64,000 bases of DNA from Oscillospiraceae bacterium (GCA_021770845.1 JAETQF010000014.1:1-64000), one strand, 5' to 3'. Counted from the first letter of the stretch, positions 47,749 through 56,296 are shown. Notes: generated by a model not told the origin, from the sequence alone. Translations and numbers: made by a program.

Positions 47749-48234
47749 ATGAGACAGATGCGAAGGTTCAAACAGACCCTCACCCCGGAGGAGTGCGCCG
47801 CAGTGCTGGATCGGGGCACGTCCGGCGTGCTGGCCGTCATCGGGGACGGGGGCTGCCCCTACGCGGTGCCCCTGAGCTATGTGCGGCTGGACGGGAAGCT
47901 CTACTTCCACTTCGCCATGGCGGGCCACAAGCTGGACGCCATCCGGGCGGACAACCGGGTCTCCTTCTGCGTCATCGATCAGGACAAGATTGTGCCGGAG
48001 AAATACACCAGCTATTTCCGCTCGGTCATCGTGTTCGGAGCCGCCCGGGTGGTGGGCGATCCGGTTGAGAAGCGCCGCTCCATCGACGCGCTGTGCGCCA
48101 AATACCGCCCCGGCTTTGAGGCGGAGCGGGCGGCGGAGATCGACGGCTCCTGGGATCACTTCCTCATGGTGGAGCTGGCCCCGGAGCACATCACCGGCAA
48201 GCAGGCCAGGGAGCTGATGGGCCGGCAGGAATAA
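47749..48234 (+). CDS. Pyridoxamine 5'-phosphate oxidase family protein (NimA-like)
   Basis: A 161-residue split-barrel flavoprotein. It starts MRRFKQTLTPEECAAVLDRGTSGVLAVIGDGGCPYAVPLSYV, the typical NimA-like beginning, has YFHFAMAGHKLDAIRADNRVSFCVI in the FMN region and ends HFLMVELAPEHITGKQA. Relatives reduce nitroimidazoles or bind flavin. The ATG follows AGAGGAGG. Confidence 0.88.
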   Translation: MRQMRRFKQTLTPEECAAVLDRGTSGVLAVIGDGGCPYAVPLSYVRLDGKLYFHFAMAGHKLDAIRADNRVSFCVIDQDKIVPEKYTSYFRSVIVFGAARVVGDPVEKRRSIDALCAKYRPGFEAERAAEIDGSWDHFLMVELAPEHITGKQARELMGRQE

Positions 48235-48257
48235 CAGCGCCCGTCCTCTGTATATAG

Positions 48258-48453
48258 GTAGGGCGTGACCACCGGGCACGCCGCAAACGCGGTAAACCGG
48301 CGCACCACGAATGCGTTGAACCGCTACGCCGCAAATGCGGCAAACCGGCGCGCCGGGGCGATGAGCGCCGGTGGCGCTCGTCCATCGCCGACCGAGTCGA
48401 AGCCGAGACCGTCGCGCCCTACAAACCCGGGCGGACAATGCCCGCCCCTGCAC
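48258..48453. repeat. GTAGGG element, long form with mini-repeats
   Basis: Starts GTAGGGCGTG and closes with GTCGCGCCCTAC at 48422. Inside, ACGCCGCAAACGCGG (48278) and ACGCCGCAAATGCGG (48326) head two units of 26 bp separated by a diverged unit of 22 bp, then the shared module CGCTCGTCCATCGCCGACCG. A further arm GGGCGGACAATGCCCGCCC follows at 48430-48448. Confidence 0.75.
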
Positions 48454-48478
48454 ATGATTCTGATCGGAGGGTTCCACC

Positions 48479-49639
48479 GTGTTCAACGCCATTCTGCGCC
48501 GCATCCTCCCCGAGGGCAGCAACCCCTCCGATCCGGTTGTCCGCCGCCGCTGCGGCCTGGCCGCCGGAGGGATCGGGGTGGGGCTGAACCTGCTGCTGTT
48601 CGGGGGCAAGCTCCTGGCCGGCCTGCTCACCGGGGCCATCTCGGTGACCGCCGACGCCTTCAACAACCTGTCCGACGCCGCCGGCTCGGTGGTGACGCTG
48701 GCGGGCTTCCGCATGGCGGGCCAGCGGGCGGACGCCAAGCACCCCTTCGGCCACGGCCGGATCGAGTATCTGGCGGGGCTGGCGGTGTCCCTGCTCATCC
48801 TGCTGGTGGGGGTGGAGCTGGGCAAGAGCTCGGTGGACAAGATCCTCCGGCCGGAAACCACCGCCCTCACCCCCCTGGCGGCGGGGGTGCTCATCGCGTC
48901 CATCCTGGTGAAGCTGTGGATGGGCTGGTTCAACGGCGCCCTGGGCCGAAAGACGGACTCCGCCGCCCTGAACGCCGCCTCCCTGGACGCCCGGACGGAC
49001 GCCCTGGCCACCTCCGCGGTGCTGGTGGGGCTGGTCATCTCCCGCCTCACCCACATCAATCTGGACGGCTGGCTGGGGCTGGCGGTGGCGGTGTTCATCC
49101 TGCGGGCGGGCTGGTCCGCCGCCCGGGACACCATCGACCCCCTGCTGGGCGCCCAGCCCGATCCCGACGTGGTGGCGGACATTGAGGCCCTGATCCTGTC
49201 CCACCCCCCGGTGCTGGGCATACACGATCTGGTCATCCACGACTACGGCCCCGGGCGGCGGATGATGTCCGTCCACGCCGAGGTGCCCGCCCGGAGCGGG
49301 CTGGTGGAGGTGCACGACGTCATCGATCACATCGAGCGGGAGCTGGGGGAGCGGTTCGGGCTGGAGGCGGTGATCCACCTGGATCCGGTGGAGCCGGAGG
49401 ATCCCTATACCCAGCGGCTGCTGTCCCTGGCCTCCCAGGCCGCCCGGGAGCTGGATCCCGCCGCCACCATCCACGACCTGCGCCGCACCCCGGAGGGGGA
49501 GGTGTCCTTCGACGTGGTGGCCCCCTACGACGTGGCCCTCACCGACGAGGAGGTGCGCGCCGCCCTCACCCGCCGGCTGGAGGAGCTGGAGCCGGGGCTG
49601 CGCCCGGTGATCGGGGTGGATCGGAGCCATGTGCTGTAG
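48479..49639 (+). CDS. CDF family cation efflux transporter
   Basis: Exports divalent metal ions (zinc, manganese, iron or cobalt) by proton exchange. The 386-residue protein has six membrane segments; metal-site aspartates are in DAFNNLSDAAGS and DARTDALATSAVL, with the histidines of HPFGHGRIEYLAG. The C-terminal cytoplasmic domain (about 215-300) has the ferredoxin-like CDF dimer fold, and an extra 80-residue tail follows. GTG start at 48479 after GGAGGG. Its TAG stop codon sits in CTGTAGGG, the start of a GTAGGG-type word. Confidence 0.92.
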   Translation: MFNAILRRILPEGSNPSDPVVRRRCGLAAGGIGVGLNLLLFGGKLLAGLLTGAISVTADAFNNLSDAAGSVVTLAGFRMAGQRADAKHPFGHGRIEYLAGLAVSLLILLVGVELGKSSVDKILRPETTALTPLAAGVLIASILVKLWMGWFNGALGRKTDSAALNAASLDARTDALATSAVLVGLVISRLTHINLDGWLGLAVAVFILRAGWSAARDTIDPLLGAQPDPDVVADIEALILSHPPVLGIHDLVIHDYGPGRRMMSVHAEVPARSGLVEVHDVIDHIERELGERFGLEAVIHLDPVEPEDPYTQRLLSLASQAARELDPAATIHDLRRTPEGEVSFDVVAPYDVALTDEEVRAALTRRLEELEPGLRPVIGVDRSHVL

Positions 49640-49687
49640 GGTTCGCCGTGTTCACAAAAACCTGTGGAAATTTGGCAGGAGCCGGTT

Positions 49688-49772
49688 TATAATATCGTAG
49701 GGGAGGGGCTTGCCCCTCCCGGGGAAAGGGTTTTTGACCCTTCAAGGCGGGAGGGGCAAGCCCCTCCCCTAC
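49688..49772. repeat. GTAGGG element in the 5' leader of the two-component operon
   Basis: TATAAT at 49688-49693 is a likely -10 box. The element (49697-49772) starts about where the RNA would start: GGGGAGGGGC-TT-GCCCCTCCC on the left and GGGAGGGGC-AA-GCCCCTCCCCTAC on the right, with an inner AAGGGT / ACCCTT stem. Confidence 0.65.
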
Positions 49773-49802
49773 ACAATGTATTTTGAGAAAGGGTGTGCTT
49801 TC

Positions 49803-50489
49803 ATGCCCCGCACGATTTTGATTGTGGAGGACGACAAGAACATCGCCGACCTGCTCCGGCTCTACCTGGAGAAGGAGGACATGACCTGCCACGTGGCCGG
49901 GGACGGCCTGGCCGGGCTGGAAAAGTTCCAGCAGGTGCAGCCCGACCTGGTGCTGCTGGACATCATGCTCCCCGGGCTGGACGGCTGGGCGGTGTGCCGG
50001 AAGATCCGGGAGACCTCCAAGACCCCCATCATCATGCTCACCGCCAAGGGCGAGCTGGAGGACAAGGTGAACGGCCTGGAGATGGGGGCGGACGACTACA
50101 TCACCAAGCCCTTCGAGGCCAAGGAGGTGGTGGCCCGGGTTCACGCCGTGCTGCGCCGCTTCGGGGAGGAGGAGCAGCCGGAAAAGCGGCTCAGCTTCGA
50201 CAAGCTGGTGGTCAACCTGGACTCCTACGAGCTGCTGGTGGACGGCAAGCGGGTGGACACGCCCCCCAAGGAGCTGGAGCTACTCTACCACCTGGCCGCC
50301 GCCCCCAACCGGGTGTTTACCCGGAACCAGCTGCTGGACGAGGTGTGGGGCTTTGACTACTTCGGGGACAGCCGCACCGTGGACGTGCACATCAAGCGCC
50401 TGCGGGAGAAGCTGGAGGGCGTGTCCGATCAGTGGAGCCTGAAAACCGTCTGGGGCGTGGGCTATAAGTTCGAGGTAACCAACCCGTGA
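49803..50489 (+). CDS. OmpR-family response regulator
   Basis: A 228-residue regulator with a receiver domain (phospho-acceptor D53 in LVLLDIMLPG, TAKGE, YITKPF) and a winged-helix DNA-binding domain (about 130-225; PPKELELLYHLAAAPNRVFTRNQLLDEVWG, SRTVDVHIKRLREKL). It is followed by its histidine kinase with a 4-bp overlap. The ATG at 49803 follows GAAAGGGTG. Confidence 0.95.
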   Translation: MPRTILIVEDDKNIADLLRLYLEKEDMTCHVAGDGLAGLEKFQQVQPDLVLLDIMLPGLDGWAVCRKIRETSKTPIIMLTAKGELEDKVNGLEMGADDYITKPFEAKEVVARVHAVLRRFGEEEQPEKRLSFDKLVVNLDSYELLVDGKRVDTPPKELELLYHLAAAPNRVFTRNQLLDEVWGFDYFGDSRTVDVHIKRLREKLEGVSDQWSLKTVWGVGYKFEVTNP

Positions 50490-51913
50490 AAACCATGTAC
50501 GGCCGCCAGTTCGCCACCATGGTGGGCATGGTGCTGCTGTCCTTCCTCATGCTGGGGGCGTCCTTCGCCACCCTGAGCTACCAGTACACCATCCGGGAGA
50601 AAAAGGACACTCTGGAGCGCAACGCCCGGTATATCGCCCAGTTCACCTCCGACTCCGTGCTCACCTCCGAGCAGGGGGGGCTGGTGTGGCAGACCCCCGC
50701 CTTTCAGGGCTACCTCAATTCGGTGGCCAAGGTGTCCGACTCCCATGTGATCGTCACCACCCCGGAGGGCGTTATCCTCTACGCCACCGCCGGCGACAGC
50801 GAGCTGGACGGCCTGCGGTACGAGGAGATCCCCGGGGACATGGCGGCGGGGCTGGCCTCCGGGCCCTATGTGGGCATGAGCACCCTGGGGGGGCTGTACG
50901 GCGAGCCCCGGTATCTGGTGGGCCTGCCGGTGAACAGCGGCGCCGGCCACCTTCAGGGGCTGGTGCTGGTATCCTGCGCCGCCTCCAACATCAGCGGGAT
51001 GTGGCAGGATCTGTCCGCCATCCTGATGGTGACCGCCCTGGCGGTCATCCTCATCGCCGCCATCATCAGCTCGGTGACCAGTATGCGCCTGGCCCAGCCC
51101 ATCCGGGAGATCGCCGCCGCCGCTCGGCAGTTCGGCCTGGGCGAGCTGGACGTGCGGGTGGACGTGGGCCCCCGCCGGGACGAGGTGGGCGAGCTGGCCG
51201 AGGCCTTCAACGCCATGGCCGACTCCCTGTCCAAGAGCGAGCAGCGGCGCACCGAATTCGTGGCCAACGTGTCCCACGAGCTGAAAACCCCCATGACCAC
51301 CATCGCCGGCTTTGCCGACGGCATTTTGGACGGCACCATTCCGCCCTCCCAGGAGCGGCACTACCTGGAGATCATCTCGTCGGAGACCCGGCGGCTGTCC
51401 CGGCTGGTGCGCTCCATGCTGGATCTGTCCCGGCTCCAGTCGGACGAGCGGGCCGCCCAGCAGCAGTTCGACATCAGCGAGACCCTGGTGCGAACCCTGG
51501 TGACCCTGGAGGACAAGGTGAACGCCAAGCATCTGGAGGTGGACGCCCAGCTCCCCGACGAGCCGGTGCCCGTGTGGGGGGATCAGGACGCCATCACCCA
51601 GGTGTGCTATAATCTGCTGGACAACGCCATCAAGTTCTCCAAGGAGGGGGGCGTGCTGGGGGCCTCCGTGTCCGCCAAGGGCCCCAAGGCCACCATCACC
51701 ATCAGCAACCAGGGGGACACCATTCCCCCGGAGGAGCTTTCCCTGATCTTCGACCGCTTCCACAAGACGGATCACTCCCGCTCCGCCGACCGGGACGGGG
51801 TGGGGCTGGGGCTGTATATCGTCAAAACTATCCTCAACAGCCACAAAGAGAACATCACCTGCACCAGCGAGGACGGGGTGACGAAATTTGTGTTCACGCT
51901 CACACGCGCGTGA
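50486..51913 (+). CDS. Sensor histidine kinase
   Basis: A 475-residue membrane kinase: membrane helix (about residues 9-32), extracytoplasmic sensor domain (about 33-170), second helix (about 175-197), HAMP domain, HisKA with H264 in NVSHELKTP, and an ATP-binding domain with DNAIKFS, IFDRFHKTD and DGVGLGLYIVK. GTG start overlaps the regulator's stop codon. The signal is unknown. Confidence 0.95.
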   Translation: MKTMYGRQFATMVGMVLLSFLMLGASFATLSYQYTIREKKDTLERNARYIAQFTSDSVLTSEQGGLVWQTPAFQGYLNSVAKVSDSHVIVTTPEGVILYATAGDSELDGLRYEEIPGDMAAGLASGPYVGMSTLGGLYGEPRYLVGLPVNSGAGHLQGLVLVSCAASNISGMWQDLSAILMVTALAVILIAAIISSVTSMRLAQPIREIAAAARQFGLGELDVRVDVGPRRDEVGELAEAFNAMADSLSKSEQRRTEFVANVSHELKTPMTTIAGFADGILDGTIPPSQERHYLEIISSETRRLSRLVRSMLDLSRLQSDERAAQQQFDISETLVRTLVTLEDKVNAKHLEVDAQLPDEPVPVWGDQDAITQVCYNLLDNAIKFSKEGGVLGASVSAKGPKATITISNQGDTIPPEELSLIFDRFHKTDHSRSADRDGVGLGLYIVKTILNSHKENITCTSEDGVTKFVFTLTRA

Positions 51914-52250
51914 GGGCGGCGGCCCACCGCCTGGGGTGGGGAAATGGGGGCGGCTGCCCCCGGGAGGCAGGGGTGCGCCCTGCGGGGCGGTACTTTCTCT
52001 CACGTGAGAGAAAGTACCCAAAGAGAACGCTAAAGGGGGCAGCCTCCGAGTGGAGACGGCCCAAAGGGCGGGCCATCTCCACAGTCGGCTTCCCCCTTTA
52101 GAATCCCCCTTTTTGCGGGGGCTGTCAGATCGGGGGTTGGGTGGATACCCTTCCGGCGCGGAGGGGATACGGACGCGGTTCCCCCTATTTCCGCTGCCGC
52201 TGCTCAATGCGGGTACTGAAAAGCAGTGCCGTCCACGATAAGGTGCGCCT
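51914..52250 (+). repeat. Structured repeat, copy 3
   Basis: Directly behind the kinase stop codon. GC-rich part, then the hairpin GTACTTTCTCTC / GAGAGAAAGTAC around ACGT (51990-52017), CCAAAGAGAACGCTAAAGGGGG, a long stem-loop ending CCCCCTTTAG, then AATCCCCC...GCGGGGGCTGTCAGATCGG and CCCTTCCGGCGCGGAG. It matches copy 1 in order and spacing. The 406-bp gap to htrA has no gene. Confidence 0.75.
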
Positions 52251-52319
52251 GGGTGTCTAAGGGTGCTGACGGGGCGCGTGTTGGGCGCGTGCCCCTATCC
52301 GTTTGTAGGAGGTTTTCCC

Positions 52320-53618
52320 ATGGATAACTATCTCTCCCCCCGCTGGCCCAGGGGCTCCGGCGCCCAGCCGCCCCCGGTGCCCGATCCGGCGGCCTTCCGG
52401 CGCCCCGCCCCCCAGCGGCCCCGCCGATCCCCCCGGCGCTGGCTGGTGTCCGCGGTGTGCATCGTGCTGTGCCTGGCCCTGCTGGGCGGCATCAGCTTCT
52501 GGGCGGTGAACGGGCTGGCCGGCCTGCTGGCCGGCGTGCAGATTCCGGACTCCTTCGGGGATCCGCCCCCCCACCGGAGCTGGCAGCTCCCCAGCCCCCC
52601 CAGCCGCTGGTCGCCTGACGATCTCCCCTGGGGGGATCCCGATCCCACGGTGCAGCTGGCGGTGGAGCCCCTGTCCGGGCCCGCCCTGTCCGGCCGGGAG
52701 GTGCACGAGACGGTGCTGCCCAGCATCGTCTATCTTGAGGCCACCTCAGGAGGATCTCTGGGGGCCTTCTCCGGCACCGGCGTGGTGGTCACCGGCTCGG
52801 GCTACGTCCTCACCAACTACCACATCGTGGAGGAGACCGACTACGTGGAGGTCACGCTGCTCACCGACCGCACCCGGGGCCGCTACCCCGCCCGCGTCAT
52901 CGGCTTCGACGAGAAGTTTGACGTAGCCGTGCTGAAGTTTGACGGAGAGGGCCTGGGCCTCACCCCCGCCTCGCTGGGGGACTCCGATCAACTGGCGGTG
53001 GGCGACCCGGTGTACGCCGTGGGCAACCCCCTGGGCTACCTGACGGGCACCATGACCGAGGGCATCGTCTCCGCCCTGGAGCGGGAGGACGAGGTGAACA
53101 GCCGGGGCCTGGGCATGATCCAGACCTCCGCCGCCCTGAACCCGGGCAACTCCGGCGGGGCGCTGGTGAACCAGCGGGGCCAGGTGGTGGGCATCACCTC
53201 CGCCAAGATCACCGGCCTGATGCGGGAGAACAACGAGGATCTGGAGGACGCGGCGGTGCTGGAAAACATCGGCCTGGCCCTGCCCATCTCCGACATCCTC
53301 CCCTTTGTGAACCGGATCCTGGCCACCGGCAAGAGCTGGCGGCCCTCCATCGGCGTCACCTGCTTCGAGTCGGCGGTGGACGGGCGAAACGGCATCCAGG
53401 TCAAGGAGGTGGAGCGGGACGTGCCCGCCCGGAGCGCGGGCCTGCGTCCGGGGGATCTGATTGTGTCCGCCAACGGCCAGCCGGTGTCCACCCTGACGGA
53501 GCTGCGCCGGGCCATCTACCGCGCCGGCATGGACGGGGAGTTCCACTGTATTGTGGTGCGGGACGGGGTGGAGATCCCCATCTCCTTCCCCCTGGTGGAT
53601 AAGCTGGACGAACCATAA
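52320..53618 (+). CDS. Membrane-anchored HtrA-type serine protease with PDZ
   Basis: Quality-control protease outside the membrane. The 432-residue protein has a proline/arginine-rich cytoplasmic start, a membrane helix (about residues 41-66), a trypsin-like domain with the triad H168 (NYHIV), D201 (KFDVAVLKF) and S278 (NPGNSGGALV), and one PDZ domain (about 345-425). The ATG at 52320 follows TAGGAGGT. It lies behind a two-component system, as many stress proteases do. Confidence 0.93.
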   Translation: MDNYLSPRWPRGSGAQPPPVPDPAAFRRPAPQRPRRSPRRWLVSAVCIVLCLALLGGISFWAVNGLAGLLAGVQIPDSFGDPPPHRSWQLPSPPSRWSPDDLPWGDPDPTVQLAVEPLSGPALSGREVHETVLPSIVYLEATSGGSLGAFSGTGVVVTGSGYVLTNYHIVEETDYVEVTLLTDRTRGRYPARVIGFDEKFDVAVLKFDGEGLGLTPASLGDSDQLAVGDPVYAVGNPLGYLTGTMTEGIVSALEREDEVNSRGLGMIQTSAALNPGNSGGALVNQRGQVVGITSAKITGLMRENNEDLEDAAVLENIGLALPISDILPFVNRILATGKSWRPSIGVTCFESAVDGRNGIQVKEVERDVPARSAGLRPGDLIVSANGQPVSTLTELRRAIYRAGMDGEFHCIVVRDGVEIPISFPLVDKLDEP

Positions 53619-53623
53619 ATGAA

Positions 53624-53679
53624 AAAGGGGCGGCCCCAGCGCGGCAAAAAGTATTTTGTCACGCTGGGGGCCGCCCTTT
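53624..53679 (+). terminator. Terminator between htrA and birA
   Basis: Long stem AAAGGGGCGGCCCCAGCG / CGCTGGGGGCCGCCCTTT, one bulge, with an inner CAAAA / TTTTG stem. Confidence 0.75.
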
Positions 53680-53695
53680 GCGAGGAGGAATCGCC

Positions 53696-54673
53696 ATGGA
53701 CAGGGAACAGGTGGCGGCGCTGCTGGCCGGGGCCGGGGGCTACCTCTCCGGGGAGGAGATGAGCCGGACGCTGGGGGTCACCCGGGCGGCGGTGTGGAAG
53801 GAGATCGACGCCCTCCGGCAGGCGGGCTGGCCCATCCAGTCCTCCACCCGGAAGGGATATCTTTTAGCGGGCCCGCCCCCGGCGCTGTCGTCGGCCTACA
53901 TCTCCGCCCAGCTGCCCCTGGACAGCCTGTTCGCGGGCAAGGTGCGGGTGGAGGAGTGCGTGGACTCCACAAACACCCGGCTGAAGGCCGCGGCGGCGGC
54001 AGGAGCTCCCACCGGCTCCGTACTCATCGCCGAGGAGCAGACCGGCGGCCGGGGCACCCACGGCCGCGCCTTCCAGTCCCCCCGGGGGGAGGGGCTGTAC
54101 CTGTCGGTGCTGCTGCGGCCCCGGCTCACCCGGCTGGAGGATCTGCTCACCCTGACGGGCTGGGTGGGGGCGGCGGCCCGGGACGGGGTGGAGCGGGCCA
54201 GCGGCGCCCCCGTCCGGATCAAGTGGCTCAACGACCTCTACCTCAACGGCAGGAAGCTGTGCGGCATCCTCACCGAGCTGTCCTTTTTGGGGGAGAGCGG
54301 CGAGCCGGACTATGTGGTGGCGGGCATGGGAGTGAACATGAGCCAGACCGCCGAGACCTTCCAGGCCCAGGGCCTGGGGGACATCGCCACCTCCCTGGCC
54401 CTGGAGGGCTTCCCCGTGGAGCCCAACCGGCTGGCCGTCTGCCTGCTCACCGCCCTGGATCAGCTGGTGCGGGACTTCCCGGACAAACGGGCGGACTATC
54501 TGGAGCACTACCGGGCCCACTGCGTCACCCTGGGCCGCCGGGTGTCCTTTGAGACGGCGGACGGCCTGAAAACCGGCACGGCGTCCGGGGTGGACGGCCA
54601 GTTCGCCCTGCTGGCCGCGGGGGACGACGGCCGGGACTACACCGTGTCCTCCGGCACGGTGACCATGCTTTGA
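53696..54673 (+). CDS. birA: Biotin ligase and biotin operon repressor
   Basis: Attaches biotin to carboxyl-carrier proteins and represses biotin genes. The 325-residue protein has an N-terminal winged helix (LGVTRAAVWKEIDALRQAGWPI), the catalytic domain with STNTRLK, the motif G118-R-G-T-H-G-R124 at the place where most relatives have GRGRxGR, KWLNDLYLNGRKLCGIL and a C-terminal domain. ATG after GAGGAGG. The change in the nucleotide loop (R to T) is noted in findings. Confidence 0.93.
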   Translation: MDREQVAALLAGAGGYLSGEEMSRTLGVTRAAVWKEIDALRQAGWPIQSSTRKGYLLAGPPPALSSAYISAQLPLDSLFAGKVRVEECVDSTNTRLKAAAAAGAPTGSVLIAEEQTGGRGTHGRAFQSPRGEGLYLSVLLRPRLTRLEDLLTLTGWVGAAARDGVERASGAPVRIKWLNDLYLNGRKLCGILTELSFLGESGEPDYVVAGMGVNMSQTAETFQAQGLGDIATSLALEGFPVEPNRLAVCLLTALDQLVRDFPDKRADYLEHYRAHCVTLGRRVSFETADGLKTGTASGVDGQFALLAAGDDGRDYTVSSGTVTML

Positions 54674-54687
54674 CGGGAGGGACGGCC

Positions 54688-55386
54688 ATGAGGATCCTGG
54701 TGGTGGAGGACGAGCCCCGGCTGGCGGAGGCCCTGGCCCAGCTGCTGCGGGACGGGGGCTACCAGGCGGACACGGCGGCGGACGGCCCCACGGGGCTGGC
54801 CCGGGCCCGCTCGGGGGGCTACGGTCTGGCGGTGCTGGACGTGATGCTGCCCGGGCTGGACGGCTTCGGGGTGTGCCGCGCCCTCCGGGAGGAGGGGAAC
54901 CCCCTGCCTATCCTGATGCTCACCGCCCGGACGGGGGTGGCGGACAAGGTGGAGGGGCTGGACTGCGGGGCGGACGACTATATGACCAAGCCCTTCGCTC
55001 CGGAGGAGCTGCTGGCCCGGATCCGGGCCCTCACCCGGCGGCAGGGGGAGGCCCCCGCCCCCGCCGAGCCCGTCTTTGCCGACCTGCGGCTGGACACCTC
55101 CTCCCACGCTTTGTGCCGGGGGGAGAAGTCGGTGCAGCTGTCCCCCAAGGAGTACGAGCTGCTGCGGCTGCTCATGGCCCGGCCGGGGGCGGTGTGTCCC
55201 AAGGGGGAGATTCTGGAGACGCTGTGGGGCGGCGCGGAGGACAACAATCTGGAGGCGTATATCTCCTTCCTGCGCAAGAAGCTGTTCTACCTGGGCTCCC
55301 GGGCGTCCATCGCCACCCTGCGGAAGGTGGGCTACCGGCTGGAGGATCCCGGGGCGGGGAACGGCCCATCAAACGGTCAGTCTTAA
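54688..55386 (+). CDS. OmpR-family response regulator, orphan
   Basis: A 232-residue regulator with receiver domain (D51 in LAVLDVMLPG, YMTKPF) and winged helix (about 130-225; LSPKEYELLRLLMARPGAVCPKGEILETLWGG). No histidine kinase is next to it: birA is before and a transporter after, both on the same strand and within 30 bp. ATG after CGGGAGGG. Confidence 0.93.
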   Translation: MRILVVEDEPRLAEALAQLLRDGGYQADTAADGPTGLARARSGGYGLAVLDVMLPGLDGFGVCRALREEGNPLPILMLTARTGVADKVEGLDCGADDYMTKPFAPEELLARIRALTRRQGEAPAPAEPVFADLRLDTSSHALCRGEKSVQLSPKEYELLRLLMARPGAVCPKGEILETLWGGAEDNNLEAYISFLRKKLFYLGSRASIATLRKVGYRLEDPGAGNGPSNGQS

Positions 55387-55401
55387 AAGGAGGCGGCGGT
55401 T

Positions 55402-56286
55402 ATGCCCCAGGTCATGGTGATCCCGGTGGTGGCGCTGTGCATTGCCTGCTACACTGGGCAGAGTTTTTTCAACAAGCTGTTTTCCATGCGGTACCAGGGT
55501 TCCCCGGCGGCGGCCACTCCGGTGTACGCCACCCTGTTCGGGGTGATTGTGGCGGCGGTGACGCTGTGTCTGGCGGGCTTCCGGTTCGCCCCCGACCGGG
55601 AAACGGTGCTGCTGGGCTGCGCCACCGGCGTGGTGCTGTTCCTGTACAATCTGGGCATGATCCGGGCCGCCCGCTCGGGGCCCTACGCCTTCCAGAGCAT
55701 CGTCATGCTGTTCGGCAGCATCGTGGTGTGCCTGGTGTTCTCCGCCCTGTGGTGGGGGGACAGCATGGGCCCGGCCCAGCTGGCGGGCATCGGGGTGATG
55801 CTGGCGGCCTTCGTGGTGCTCAACAGCGGCGGCATCGACTTCTCCGGGGTGAAGAAGGAGTATTTCTTCTGGGTGGCCCTGCTGTTCTTCTCCAACGGCT
55901 TCTACGGCGTGCTGATGGACGCCCAGCAGCGGCTCCTGCCCGAGCAGCGCAGCGAGATGATCCTGATCACCTTCCTGTCCTCCGCCGGGGTGTCGCTGGC
56001 CTACCTGCTCATCACCCAGCGGGGACAGGCCCCCGCCGCCTTCCGGATGAGCCCCGCCGCCCTGGGCTTGGCCGTGGGCAGCAGCGTGTGCGCCGCCTTC
56101 GCCGTGTTCCTCCTCATGCTCCTGCTGGCCTACATCCCCAGCTACATCCTGTTCACCATCTGCAACGGCGGGCTTCTGGTGGCCTCCGCCCTGCTGTGCG
56201 CGGTGGTGCTGAAGGAGAAGATGACCCGGCGGACGGCGGCGGGAATCGGGCTGTCCGTGCTCAGCATTGTGCTGCTCAGTATTTGA
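55402..56286 (+). CDS. DMT superfamily transporter (EamA-like)
   Basis: A 294-residue membrane protein with ten hydrophobic segments in two repeats of five, as in EamA/DMT transporters. The second repeat starts near EYFFWVALLFFSNGFYGV and ends with SALLCAVVLKEKMTRRTAAGIGLSVLSIV. Substrate unknown. It starts 15 bp behind the orphan regulator and is likely under its control. Confidence 0.87.
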   Translation: MPQVMVIPVVALCIACYTGQSFFNKLFSMRYQGSPAAATPVYATLFGVIVAAVTLCLAGFRFAPDRETVLLGCATGVVLFLYNLGMIRAARSGPYAFQSIVMLFGSIVVCLVFSALWWGDSMGPAQLAGIGVMLAAFVVLNSGGIDFSGVKKEYFFWVALLFFSNGFYGVLMDAQQRLLPEQRSEMILITFLSSAGVSLAYLLITQRGQAPAAFRMSPAALGLAVGSSVCAAFAVFLLMLLLAYIPSYILFTICNGGLLVASALLCAVVLKEKMTRRTAAGIGLSVLSIVLLSI

Positions 56287-56296
56287 ATACACAAGG

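Noticed and set aside
48278-48352. Short repeats that might be a CRISPR array
   Set aside because: Units of 22-26 bp without spacers of constant length, inside a GTAGGG element, and no cas genes.
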